Source: VMDJ01 sp038146785 (GTDB taxonomy: Bacteria; Pseudomonadota; Gammaproteobacteria; Chromatiales; Chromatiaceae). Taken from it: DNA of 64,000 bases. A program made the position numbers and the translations under genes. Positions 19,536 to 29,817 of the stretch are shown piece after piece (the first letter of the stretch is position 1; every line of letters begins with the position of its first letter). The notes under the pieces were generated by a model. That model did not search any database. It saw only the letters and a list, made by a program, of their open reading frames with translations, and was not told the DNA's origin. The DNA is taken from positions 1 through 64,000 of the forward strand of contig JAYQSI010000016.1 of the NCBI GenBank assembly GCA_038146785.1, written 5' to 3'.

Positions 19536-19825
19536 TAGCTTAATGACCAAGCGATAGCGGTGTAGCCAAGAAGGTCAATAAAACTATCCCCGAAAGCCTG
19601 AGTATCAGGATCAGTTCTTTTAATTATTCCATTTTCCAAGCAATTTGCCAGCACAACGTCCTTTGGTGTCCGCTCTTGGTAGAAAAAGGCATTCTGTAGC
19701 CTTGCTAGATCAGGATAATGATCAATGGCTGCGCCGTATTGGCCCTCTAGCTCCTTCAATACAGTGATGGCGGCCTCAAGGATTTCGATGGCATTCCTGT
19801 CATTCTCGATAAATTCAGCTTGCAT
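19535..19825 (-). CDS. Hypothetical phage protein between RuvC and SNF2
   Basis: Intact 96 residues. The N-terminus is acidic and helical (NDRNAIEILEAAITVLKELE). The C-terminus reads DSFIDLLGYTAIAWSLS, weakly reminiscent of the D..iDl.gYa element of nucleotide-modification/MazG-like domains, which is not enough to assign it. It starts 11 bases inside the RuvC gene end and its stop overlaps the SNF2 start, so it is part of the coupled early operon. Confidence 0.5.
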   Translation of the reverse strand: MQAEFIENDRNAIEILEAAITVLKELEGQYGAAIDHYPDLARLQNAFFYQERTPKDVVLANCLENGIIKRTDPDTQAFGDSFIDLLGYTAIAWSLS

Positions 19826-20328
19826 TGCGGAGTTCCTCTAATATGTCGTTGGCGTTCGCAATCGCCCACTGACGGTGCCCCCAAGTCGCAATAAGTGCGG
19901 CTTCAGCTCTGTCATGGTCTTTTTTGCGTGAAAGCTGGTCTGCCAAGCTGGGGTAGAGTTCGATAGCTAGTTTCCGGCTTGTCTCTTTATCTTTACTTAC
20001 CCCTAAGCCTTTTTCCACTCAGCGGGGCGCACTTGGTAGGTGGGTATATATAATGTGTCGCCAGCATACCAATAATCGCGCCGTGATTTCTGCCTGTCGT
20101 AAAAGTCGAAACCAAACCCTGTTTGCGAAAAGGTTGCTGTTGCTCAACAAAAACAATGTTTGGGTCAAGGTTCTTAATAATTCTCACCAAAGTGGGAATG
20201 TTTATATTTTTACCAACCACCGGCATGTCAAAGAGGGCAGGGCCGTTTACCCCACCGAGAGCACAAACGGCGCCATGCAAGCCACCATCGATGCCAATAA
20301 CTACTTTACGCGACGAGTCGTTCATCAT
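19815..20328 (-). pseudogene. RuvC-like Holliday junction resolvase/RNase H-fold nuclease, frameshifted
   Basis: Begins MMNDSSRKVVIGIDGGLHGAV (first catalytic Asp, GIDGG) and continues IVFVEQQQPFRKQG (catalytic Glu) and FTTGRNHGAIIGML. Then, after one indel near 20010, it continues GVSKDKETSRKLAIELYPSL and DHDRAEAALIATWGHR (final catalytic Asp). All RuvC-fold catalytic positions are visible and the combined length, about 170 residues, is normal. It would resolve recombination or replication branches of phage DNA. It overlaps the small gene upstream and the 96-residue gene downstream. Confidence 0.75.
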
Positions 20329-20542
20329 TCCCTCCTTTTTTAGGTAAGCCATTCACTAGATCGCTCTTTACCACCCAGATCCCGTTTTCCTTCGCTTCCC
20401 AAAAATTCACTGTCTGTCCACGCTCCCGCCAATATTCCCGACATCCAGCAATGACTTTCGCATTGATAGCCCGTTGTTCTTTGGTGCTATTGCGAAGAAG
20501 AGTGCCTTTCTTTTCGCCTGATGGGTCTCGATGTCTTTTCAT
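20306..20542 (-). CDS. Hypothetical early phage protein
   Basis: Seventy-eight residues, MKRHRDPSGEKKGTLL then INAKVIAGCREYWRERGQTVNFW. Lys/Arg-rich N-terminus, no domain recognised. Its ATG sits in the ATGA overlap with the HTH gene (stop at 20539), and its end overlaps the RuvC start, so it lies in a tightly coupled operon. It may be a DNA-binding accessory, but nothing specific supports this. Confidence 0.5.
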   Translation of the reverse strand: MKRHRDPSGEKKGTLLRNSTKEQRAINAKVIAGCREYWRERGQTVNFWEAKENGIWVVKSDLVNGLPKKGGNDERLVA

Positions 20543-20720
20543 TGGGCCTGCTCGTAGCGTTGGAGCACGGTCTCGATACTTCTGTATGTGCGAAGGGGGT
20601 CGGTCTTACCGGTCTTCCATCGCCAAAGGGTCGAAAGGCGCAATGCCTGCCTCTTTTAAGGCTACCCATATTAAGGTCCACGGCGTGGCTCTTTCTCAAT
20701 TTCTAGGTAACAGAAGACAT
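20539..20720 (-). pseudogene. Cro-like helix-turn-helix regulator, frameshifted
   Basis: Start ATG at 20720 (MSSVT). In one frame WVALKEAGIAP, in the next LSTLWRWKTGKTDP then LRTYRSIETVLQRYEQAQ. Removing one T from the TTT at 20634-20636 joins them as LKEAGIAPSTLWRWKTGKTDP, a textbook HTH (helix-turn-recognition helix). It is first in the minus-strand early block and reads away from the operator-like region at 20721-20866, the usual place for Cro. The early part also has a stop that another indel may explain. Confidence 0.65.
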
Positions 20721-20866
20721 TTGCAGCTCCTGCAAAACATATTTGTAATGTAAGTTGATCGTTCAGTATTGCAAGAATGTTTTGCACTAAGCGCAAATAA
20801 AACTTGTTAATATGGTGGAAAACTATTATTTATTTGCAAATAAGCAATCAGACAGGTCAAAGCAGA
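20721..20866. promoter_or_regulatory. Divergent early promoter/operator region
   Basis: AT-rich gap between the HTH gene (minus) and the plus-strand early genes. It contains TTTGCACTAAGCGCAAA (20781-20797, an imperfect palindrome), the sequence AATGTTTTGCACTA (20776-20789), which recurs exactly at 23197-23210, and a perfect 14-base palindrome TTATTTGCAAATAA (20830-20843). These look like repressor/Cro operators. Exact promoter boxes were not assigned. Confidence 0.6.
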
Positions 20867-22679
20867 TGGCTAGAAAGACGTTTCTAAAGAAGTGCCGGTC
20901 GATAATTAACAAGGGAGGATAAAGACAGGAAGAAATCGTCAAGCAGGCGCATGAATTAGTTACTCAATTCGGCACAACCCAGAAGATTCAAAATACCGGA
21001 TGGAAAATACAAAGATATTTTATCTAAATTGCCGGTTCATTTGGTTGGACCAATTAGGCACTGGGTTTAGATGAGCTTTCTGAAAAGAACATCTCGAACT
21101 CATCCGTGCGTTAAGAAAGACGACAAGTGGCCGAGGCTAAATTTGCAGCATTTAGACCTCAGAACTTTTTGAAAGCTGAGAAGAACCCTGAGGTGGAAGG
21201 GACGTCTGATTCTAAATTCCTTGGAGCTTTCGGAACAAATCGAGTGGTATCAGAAGGATAGGAAGAAAGGGCGCCTTCCCGAGCTTCAATCGGGTGATAA
21301 TGGAATCGTGTTAAACCTTATGGATTTTGCAGACGAGTCAAAATAAAAGAAACCAGGAGTTTAAACGTGATGACCCAGTTTGGAGGTTTTGAGACGGGTA
21401 GCCGATCTTAAATAATCAGAAAGAACACCAGAAATAATCGAGCAACGTTGTCGTTTCCCCTATGAGGTGATTCAAAACAGGAGGCGGATCATTTTTAGGG
21501 CCATCGAAGCCGTTATTTCAAATGTCCGACTTGGTTTTATGTTCTTCCCGGGGAATGCTTCACGTTATTTAGGGTCGAACTTTTGCACATATAATCAAGT
21601 TTTGAACCTTTAAAACTGGATGAAGTACATCCCTCTTATGGTCTGAGTATGCTCTCGGTGAGATGTTAAGTCGGCTAGATAACCTCATGCCTATCATGAT
21701 GCTGATTGAAGAGGAGGTCATAGATGAGAAAACTCTTCGAGAAGTTGCGGATAACTATGAGGCTTGGCTCGACGCTTGCTTGGCCAGGTGATTCACGATT
21801 GGTAGCGTCATCATGCCCAAAGATAACCCAGTGATATTGAAGGTAAATACCTGATTGTTAAAACAGTATGCTCATGGATTTTGCTTTTCATTTGAAAATG
21901 CTGCCCAACAAATTCAAAGAAAGTTACGAGAATTGGTTAGGACTTTTCCTAAAAGCCCCTGAAACTTGGAGGAATGAACCGGAGGGCGGCTCCTGTTCTC
22001 AAGCCTAAAGAACTTGCCGGTAAGTTCAAGTAAAGCGTCAATGGGAATTTGAGGTCGATAAACTGGGCATCGTTGCGCCATGGAGTTAACAGGCCTGTCG
22101 TTAATGGTGTAGCGACTAACTCGCTAACCCACCGAGCCCAGCATCCAATTTAACGCGTCAAGAAACACTGAAAACCCAAAATCAAAACTGAGCGATAAAA
22201 CATGGATCGCAATGGTAAGTGGCATCAAAACTAAGTTTATTGGCCTAATGAAGTGGTCTGTGATTGACGCTATCTTTGCTTTTTTTCAAACAGGAATGGG
22301 ATGGTTATTACGCAAGGACAGCGAAGTCCTGGACTGGAAGTTTATCGAGCATGCCTACTCTAAGTTGATGGATTGGACCAGATAACGACAAATTCATTAA
22401 TTCTTCGCCACGTTATATTTTTGCAAAAAAGAAATTACGAACGACCGGTGGGGTTCTACTATACAAAGGTTATAAAGGCGACTGATGGCGTTATATTGTG
22501 TTGGAAAGACTCTCCCATACCAAAACCAACCAAACCCCGCAACTTATTAATGTGGGAGCGGATGAGAAGGTCTATGGAGATGAATCCGACAAGGTGGCAG
22601 CTGTTCACATGTCTGGAAGTTGAATTTAATCAGACATTCCTCAGGGGCCTAAGGTTAATCTAATTGGGACGGTGCAGGC
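20867..22679 (+). other. Plus-strand early region with short broken reading frames
   Basis: No long open frame exists here. Readable ends include MARKTFLKKCRSIINKGG (20867), QEEIVKQAHELVTQFGTTQK, LELSEQIEWYQKDRKKG...ADESK ending at 21346, ALGEMLSRLDNLMPIMMLIEE...LDACLAR ending at 21791, a piece from about 21870 (MDFAFHLKMLPNKFKES), and KWSVIDAIFAFFQTG...KLMDWTR ending near 22384. They have the look of several small early phage proteins with indels. An N-terminal HTH for the S24 repressor was not identified. No function is assigned. Confidence 0.45.
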
Positions 22680-23070
22680 TGGTTTTGGCGTGAAGAGCTT
22701 GCAATCGAGGCAGACTTTGAGGTTATGAGTGTTCCGCAAGGAATGGAGGAGGGTGTTGATTTCGCCCTTCGAGTTCGTGGTGACAGTATGGATTTAGAAT
22801 TCCCAGAAGGCTCCATTGTTATGTGCTCAAATTGGAATGAAGAGATGGAGCGACCCATTGGACGCTTTGTTATTGCTAAACGCGCAAAGTCAGTGGACGA
22901 GTTTGAATACACAATCAAACAACTGACGTTTGATGAGGAATATAATCAATATTACCTAGAGCCTCGCAGTTCTAATGGTGAATACCCAGTATTACCATTC
23001 AGACCCTAAAGGCGATTTGCCATGCACGATTGTTGGCGTGGTCGAAACTGCCTTTAAAAATTACCGCTAA
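22680..23070 (+). pseudogene. S24 (LexA/CI-like) phage repressor, C-terminal protease domain
   Basis: The text IGTVQAG, then FWREELAIEADFEVMSV, LRVRGDSMDLEFPEGSIVMC (the GDSM catalytic Ser motif) and RFVIAKRAKSVDE with a Lys in the expected place is the self-cleaving domain of LexA/CI repressors. It ends KGDLPCTIVGVVETAFKNYR at TAA 23068. The first open part (22725-23009) is joined by one-base changes near 22685 and 22990. The DNA-binding N-terminus is not resolved upstream. It keeps lytic genes silent and is inactivated by RecA activation in known relatives. Operator-like sites follow directly. Confidence 0.7.
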
Positions 23071-23149
23071 AACCTTTTTAAAAACAGATCGGAGCAGTTC
23101 TTTTTTAGAATCTGCTAACAGAATCTTGCGTGGCTGCGTTCTGTAAGCC

Positions 23150-23310
23150 GCTGTTTTCCTCAATAATACAAAATAGATGTGCGAAATAGAACAAAAATGT
23201 TTTGCACTATTGAAATCTTTTTCGATTTTGTCATAGATTACATTATGCAAAAGTTTTTGCACATGCAACACAGACAACGCACAGCACAATAACGGAAAAA
23301 GTGAGGAAAA
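23150..23310. promoter_or_regulatory. Right operator-like region
   Basis: Contains AATGTTTTGCACTA (23197-23210), identical to the left region, and a near-palindrome TGCAAAAGTTTTTGCA (23246-23261). These precede the DUF2800 start at 23311, so this is a plausible repressor-controlled promoter region for the replication genes. The promoter boxes were not assigned. Confidence 0.55.
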
Positions 23311-24575
23311 ATGCCAGACCAAATTCTTAAAAACATCAAACCAGAAACGCATGCTGATTTTAGCAGCACATCATGGGAAAGATTAAGAGAGTGTTCTTAT
23401 TCACTTTCTTTAGCGGGACAAATCCCCACCGAGACCTTCCTCAGAAGCCGCTGATCTTGAACCTTTAAACACCTCATAATGGCGAATTGGATCGAGCAAT
23501 GTCTCTTGAACTACCTCCCGGGGCAAGTACTAGACCCTTGTGTATATGAAGGGGTCTCAGACGGTACCTTTACCATTGAGGGTGAGCACTTCGAAGATAT
23601 CCAAGCGGCAGATGGTTTCGCCGAATTGCTGGAATTTCTCAAATTTGAAGAATTACCGATTTTATTCACCGAACAACAATAAGACATTCCGCAGCAGGGT
23701 TTGGTCAAAAACGGCCTTCTGTCGCTGGTACGGCTGATGTTTTCTTTTTCGGCGTTAACTCAGAGGATGTACGTATCTGTGGTGTCGTTGACTTCAATTT
23801 GGACAACACCCAGTTCAAGCCAAAGACAACAAGCAACTTCAATTTCTATTGGGGTGTGCTTGGGAAGATTACAGCCGCTTAGATGATGATTTCATAAATA
23901 CCTTTGTAAGAGAGGCTGATTTCCTCGTGGGGGCCGTCATCCAACCTTCTAATCCCCAACGGATTTGTGGGCACGGGTATGTATCCGCCGAGATTTATTC
24001 AACAGATGAAGTCGAAGGTTTCGCGTCTGAAATCGACCAGGTGGTTTTTGCGCCTACCAATCCAATAAGAACCCAGAACCCGTGATGGGGGATCATTGCA
24101 AATACTGCCCGGTAAACGCGATTTGCAAGGCGCAACAAGAAAACGCTCAAAAACTCTTAGAGGTACCAATGCCAGAATGGACATTTGACCCGATGAGCTT
24201 GGTGCTGCGCTCATTCGAGCAGAACAGGCCGTAGAGCACGCTAAACACCTAAAAGAAACTTGCCACACACTCCTTAAAGAGGGCCACGACATCACAGGGT
24301 GGACCATGAAACCCGGACGTCGGGCTCGTTATTGGGGCGATGAGGAGCTGGCTGCCAAAAAACTGACTGAGTTAGGGGTGAACCAAGTTCACGAAATCAA
24401 AATCATTACGCCAGCAAAGGCTGAAAAGGCTTTGAAGGCTATTGGTCAGGCCACATCAGTGATTGACCAATACATAGAGACGCGACCTCCGGGTCTCGTG
24501 ATGGCACGTGTCAAAGACACTGCCGCAGAAAAAGGGGCGTTGCCCAAAACAACTAGCCAACAAGGAGAAAAATAA
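23311..24575 (+). pseudogene. DUF2800 PD-(D/E)XK nuclease-like phage protein, frameshifted
   Basis: Starts MPDQILKNIKPETHADFSSTSWERLREC, then open pieces at 23479-23682 and around 23700-23880 with DVRICGVVDFN. A Cys cluster GDHCKYCPVNAICKAQ (24088-24130) and MKPGRRARYWGDEELAAK plus a helical end (24306-24575) follow. DUF2800 proteins carry this Cys motif after a RecB-like nuclease core and are encoded before polymerase in temperate phages. At least five indels interrupt it. Likely length is about 420 residues. The next ATG overlaps its stop (TAATG). Confidence 0.7.
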
Positions 24576-25269
24576 TGGCTGATACAAACGCACTCGTAAA
24601 ATTTCAAGATACCGCCGAATTCAATCCCGCAGATATAGCAGAACGGTTCAAAGTTGCTCTGAAATGGGAATGGAGGTGCAGCAAACGACAATCAGAAACA
24701 AATAATGAAACTGGTCCAGTACGATGATCGTGCTGAATTCGAAACCTTAGATGGAGAAGTCATTCCGAATGGCACCGTAGCTCTTATGGATACGAATTCA
24801 TTTGGGACGATTTTTCAAACTTGGGAGGGGGCAGGAAACGGTCCTGACACTGTAAGAGCGGTATGGGGTCAGCCTCAGCGTGCCAAATGACGGTCGAACG
24901 TGGAATGAAGGACTTTCTATTACGTTTGTTGTCCCAGAAACCAAGCAAACCTTGTTGTTTGAAGCAACATCGAGGGGTATTCGAGACCTTGGCAGAAAAA
25001 TAGCGTCAAGCGTCAGAAACTGCCCTGATCCTCAGTATTCCGATCCGATTGGTTTTCTGTATGGCGATGCTTACAAAAGCACAAAATACAATAAACAAAT
25101 TGGTACTCCGCAATTCAAATTGTGGGTTGGTACAATCGGGCTACGGATACCTTTTACGACGACCTTGAAATGCCTAAAGCGGAAGATTTCCCATACACCA
25201 AAAGACAAGGTGGATGAGGCGCCGAGACAGGTTAGGGCTAAACCAAGGCGTGCCGGGTTCGCCGGTTAA
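24575..25269 (+). pseudogene. Unidentified early phage protein (DUF2815 position), frameshifted
   Basis: Starts MADTNALVKFQDTAEFNPADIAE, then MKLVQYDDRAEFETLDGEVIPNG (24705-24890), and VPNDGRTWNEGLSITFVVPE and YSDPIGFLYGDAYKST (24880-25200), in several frames. The place between DUF2800 and polymerase is where many phages keep a DUF2815 single-strand-binding protein. I do not recognise DUF2815 motifs, so only the position suggests a DNA-replication helper. The ending is uncertain (either about 25217 or 25269). Confidence 0.45.
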
Positions 25270-25276
25270 AGGGGTA

Positions 25277-25298
25277 GGGGGTCGCTTCGGCGGCCCCC
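25277..25298 (+). other. Stable TTCG-loop hairpin before the polymerase gene
   Basis: GGGGGTCGC-TTCG-GCGGCCCCC, an 9-base stem with one internal mismatch and a UUCG-type tetraloop, ends 11 bases before the polA-type ATG. It is not followed by a T tract, so it may affect translation or mRNA stability instead of terminating. Confidence 0.6.
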
Positions 25299-25309
25299 AT
25301 CATATTCTC

Positions 25310-27401
25310 ATGGATATTTATCAATATGTGATGGTCGATACTGAGACGCGCTCCAGTGTCGACCTCCCCACCGCCGGGACTGAGAAATATTGTGATCATG
25401 AATCCACTCAAGTCCTGTGTCTCGCCTATAAATACAAAGATGGCCCCTCAGGTATCTGGTCATTCGATCAACCGTTCCCAGAGCATCTAAAGGATCATTT
25501 TGAAAGAGGGAGAAAGGCCTCTATCCACGCTCATAACAGTAATTTTGACCGGCAAGTCATCTGCAAGGTGCTGCCCCGGCAAGTCAGCTTTAATCCGCCA
25601 TCTCTGGGCGTTTTACGACACTATGACCCAAGCCCTTGCAAGGAATTTGCCTGCCGGATTGGATGATTTAGCCAGAGCACTGCAACTTCCAATCAAAAGG
25701 ATACTTCGGGTAAGGAGCTGATTAGTAAGCTCTGCAAACCTTCTTATGATCGCGATACTGGCGAACCCTACTTCAGAGAAGACCCAGATTTACTGAGCGC
25801 ACTCTTCAGCTATTGCCTCACTGATGGAAACCGCCTATCTAGCTGCAAGATGGCCACCTCCTTTGACAGGAGCGTTCGATGCTAGCTGAACAACCATCAG
25901 AATATGACGTTTATCTTGCGAGTGAACGGATTAATGAACGAGGGATCAAAGTAGACCTTGCTCTTGCTGAAGCAGCGATAAAGCGCGTCGAGGAAGAGAA
26001 GTCTGATCTAAGCGCAACAATATCAAAGCTAACCGATGGTCGTATTACATCGCCGACACAAGGAAAACGCCTCCGTTCGGAGTTAGGACCAGAGATTAAA
26101 AGACACCCAGAGGCCATTGATATTATTACAAGAATAGTGACGGATCGGAGAGCAGGAGGGACAAAGACAACTTACTCTTTAGATCGTCAGGCGCGAAGCC
26201 AACTCCTTGATTTAGGGACCTCAAATCCGGGCTACTTCTCACCGTACATGATGGAGTTGCTTGAGCTTATGCAAGCAGCCAGTAATTCATCGGTTAAAAA
26301 GTTCCAAACGATGAAAGACCGGGCGGGGGAAAGATGGTCGGGTCGAGATAGCTATATCTGTAATGGTACCAGTCAAACTGGGCGATTTTCTGCTAGAGGT
26401 TTGCAACTCCATAATTTCAGTCGGACCGTCCCAAAAGACCCTGAAAAGATCAGAAATGCGCTGATAAATGGCGGTCAGATAGACAATGTCTACGCGACAA
26501 TGGCAGCGATGCTCCGCGCTATGCATTGGTGGCGGCTGATGGATGCTCGTTTGTTTGTACCGATTACAGCCAAATTGAGAGCGGGGTTTGCTCTATCTCT
26601 GCCAAGCGCCAGCCAGCCCTCGATATTTTAGGAAAATGGACGCAGATAGCGAAAGCACCATTGATAATTACATCATGGCGGCGTCCTCGATCTTCGGGAA
26701 ACCTCCAGAAGAAATCACGAAAGAGCAGAGAAACATAGGAAAAGTCAGTGTTTTGGCTTGCGGTTTTGGTGGGGGAGCGAGGGCTTTTGCTGCGATGGCA
26801 CGGGCCTTCGGCATCACAATTCCTGAAGACCAAGCACGGGATATTGTGGCACGCTGGCGATCTGCAAACCCAGAGGTTGTGGGCTTTTGGCGTGATCTCG
26901 AAAAAGCAGCATTAGATGCGATTTTAAATGAGGGAACCGTGTATGAAGCCGGGGCGGTATCTTTGTATGCGCCGCCAAAGGCCTCCGTCCTTTATTTACA
27001 GCTCCCGTCTGGGCGAATGCTCAGTTATCAGAAGCCTTTCGCTAAAGAAGTTGATGGCCCTCATGGCGTTCAATGGGAAATTACAGCTTTAAAACCAACA
27101 TGGCGTCCAGCACAGGGCCAAAAGTGGTGGCCTCGCGTCAAACTTTACAGCGGGTTAATTGCTGAAAATGCGACCCAAGGCATGGCCGCCGATTTCCTCA
27201 GGCGCTCGATTGTCGGGCTAAGGTCAGCTTGGTTGGCCTGTGATCGCCCATACCCACGACGAAATCATGCTCGAAATACCAGATGAGGAAGTCCCAGAGG
27301 CTTCAGAGGCACTAAAGCAAGTGATGCTCTATGTGCCGAAATGGGCCGAAGGCCTCCCCCTTAATTGTGAACTTTGGACCGGAAAGAGGTACCGGAAATG
27401 A
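25310..27401 (+). pseudogene. Phage DNA polymerase I-like (family A) with 3'-5' exonuclease domain, frameshifted
   Basis: Replicates the phage genome. From ATG 25310: YVMVDTETRSSVDLPTAGTEKY is the exonuclease DxE motif, then HAHNSNFDRQV. After shifts, 25879-26631 holds the fingers/thumb-like helical part (SPTQGKRLRSELG, GRFSARGLQLHNF). FVCTDYSQIE (about 26560) is motif A. RNIGKVSVLACGFGGGARAF (26730-26790) is motif B. AHTHDEIMLEIPDE (27245-27290) is motif C, before NCELWTGKRYRK and TGA at 27399. At least four indels. Length about 690 residues. Its stop overlaps the primase ATG (ATGA). Confidence 0.85.
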
Positions 27402-29647
27402 TAAATCAAACGTTATTTTTAAATACAATATTCGGGTCTACAGGGCCTGATGAGAATATTCTTGTAGCTGAACAGCTTCCAACAGGCGGATTTCGGAACG
27501 TTGAAGGCTTTGGACGGGAACATGCAAGCTGGATAAAAAGCGGTCGTGGCAGGGCGTTATACGCGAATGTCTCAACTGTCGTGAGCCAACCTAATGGTAG
27601 CATGTTGCGGCGCCGTACCTCAGACACGCTCAAAACATACCTTGTGGCTCTCGATGATGTGGGGACAAAGGTTCCAGAGGATAAAATCAAACTCCCGCCG
27701 ACTTATGAACTCCTGACAAGCGAGGGAAATAAGCAAGTTGGTTACAAATTGACTACTCCGACGACCGATAAAGCCACGTATGAGGCCTTTTAAGAGTACT
27801 AGGCAAAGCCGGGCTGACCGATGAGGGCATGATTGGTGTCACGGCTCATTCGAATACCCGGCAGCGTTAATTTGAAGCCTAAACGCAATAACTTTGTCTC
27901 TACAGTTACGAGCTGGAACCCAGAAATTACCTATAGTTTGGATGAGTTGATCGAGGCTTTTGGGTTTCAAAAAGACAAGCTCGATATTCGTCCTCTCGTA
28001 AATGAAACCATCCAAGCGAACCTGATCACGTCAGACCTAATTGTCGAGGATGAGGTTCTAATTTGGGCAAGAGATAACAATAAAATACTTCAATATACGG
28101 ATGGAGAGTGGGTTTCTTGCCTATGTCCTTGGCACACAGAGCATACCGATGGGCGGAAAGACGCTGCATACTCGCCCTTAGCGAGAGGAGAAGGGCACTG
28201 GAGTCTGACTCGTAACTTTAAATGCCAGCATGCCCACTGTCATGACAAAAGCTACGGTGATCTGATTGAGGTTTGGGCGGAAGAAGGATGCCCTGTTGCA
28301 CCGGGATTGGCCCCTCCCAGTCGCTCAAGCGCGATACGCCTATGTGGGAGAGGAGAAAAAGTCGCCGATCTCCTGCAAAGAGAGAAGGGCGGTTTGTGGC
28401 TCTGGGACTTAGAGGCTTGGAGTAACATGAATATGGTCCGAATTTGGTATGGAACTCATCCGCGACCCATATTGCTTAAAACCGCCTTTTAGAGTCATCA
28501 AAGACAAAGAAAGCGGCACGGGTGACGTATCTACCCGGCGCCGACCCAATAGCGGAAGAATACGGTCAAACAATCATTAATACCTATATTTCTCCAAACC
28601 ATGCGGAGACCTCAGAGGTGCCGGATGTCTTCCTCGATCATGTTGCTTATTTGCTCCCAGATTATCGGGAAATGGTGTGGTTTTTAGACTGGTTAGCATA
28701 CAAGATTCAGAACCCGTCTAAACGTAGCTGCGCTGTTATAATGGTTGCAGATTCAATTTTTGGGATTGGAAGATCGTGGCTAGGACATTTTCTTAAGAAA
28801 GTGCTTCAAGGTCATGTAAATAAAGCAACTTTAGATCAATTAATTGGCAAAGGTACCCTCGCAGATCAAAATTACAATGACTGGGCGCAAGGCTGCCAAT
28901 TCATAATTTGTGATGAGGCAAAAGACGTTTCCAGCCGAGGGCTTTTTCTCTGCTTATGAGGTTCTAAAGCATCGGGTCGATACCTCGCCGGTGACTTTTC
29001 GATCCAATACGAAATACGGGAAGACGCAGATGGCGACGATGTTTTGGAACGCTTTGATTTTCTCCAATCATGCTGATTGCGTCATCATCCCTGAAGATGA
29101 TCGCCGAATTGCGGTTTTGAGCAATCCGACTGAGAAACAGACGCCAGAGTACTATGACAGGCTTCATTCCACTCTAGAAAATGACAAAGAAGCCCGTCGA
29201 GCGTTCTGGTACCTCAAAAATCGCGATGTTAGTGGGTTTAATCCAGCTTTGCCTCTCATGACTGATGCAAAAGCGACCATGATCCGTGCATCAAAGTCAC
29301 CCGATGAGGAAATTATGGAGTGGTTGGTCGATAATATGGAAGGCGACCTCGTTTCTCGTAAAAACCTTAAAACACAGGTGGTTCGAGGAGCGAGGGCTTT
29401 GGGGCTTGATCACGTTGAACACAGTCCCGGATCAACAATCAGGCGCATTTGGCGCAAAATGGGGTCTCTTCTTCCCGCAAATCGCAATGGTCTAAGGGTA
29501 ATGATCGATACTAATCGCGATGAAATAAGAGCTATTCGTAACCAACAAGAGTGGAAAAAGGTCGACCCCATCGAAGATCGAGAGAAACTGATCTCTGAAA
29601 TCCGTAAAAATTCTGGCGATGTTTTGGCCTTTGCGGGAGTAGCCTAA
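27398..29647 (+). pseudogene. Primase-helicase: RepB-like primase domain plus zinc site and DUF5906/SF3-like helicase, frameshifted
   Basis: Starts MINQTLFLNTIFGSTGPDENI (27398). The first part (to about 28060) is a primase-like domain (VALDDVGTKVPED). Then comes CLCPWHTEHTDGRKDAAY with FKCQHAHCHDKSYGDLIEVW, a Cys/His metal site. The 28522-29647 part is a DUF5906 helicase with VADSIFGIGRSWLGHFL (Walker A), QFIICDEAKDV (motif B) and KTQMATMFWNALIFSNHAD (sensor). The C-terminus is charged. It primes and unwinds DNA beside the polymerase. Three indels disrupt it (near 27795, 28495 and 28930). Length about 750 residues. Confidence 0.75.
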
Positions 29648-29817
29648 TGTTTTTGCACCACTTTGCACCACCTCAAAACCAAGGAATTCCAATGCTTTTC
29701 ACTATGTTTTGTGAAGTGGTGAGTTGGTTCCTATGAGTCTCGAATTAGTAGAAAACAAACTAATTTTGTACTTTATAGGACGCCCTCTTTTTTTCCTCCA
29801 CTCCACCAGAGGCGGCG
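29648..29817 (+). other. Gap with CACCACTT inverted repeats
   Basis: Contains TTTGCACCAC twice in a row (29653-29670) and the inverted arm AAGTGGTG near 29715, beside the primase gene. A short open frame (MSLELVENKLILYFIG) starts at 29734 and is probably not real. The repeats are possible replication-protein binding sites; function unproven. Confidence 0.4.

Noticed and set aside
25310..27401. Programmed frameshifting in the polymerase gene
   Set aside because: Breaks occur in many unrelated genes and at ordinary homopolymers, with no shared slippery site plus pseudoknot.
25310..27401. HMO-2011-type polymerase with inserted DnaJ domain
   Set aside because: No HPD or J-domain-like sequence was found between exonuclease and polymerase motifs.
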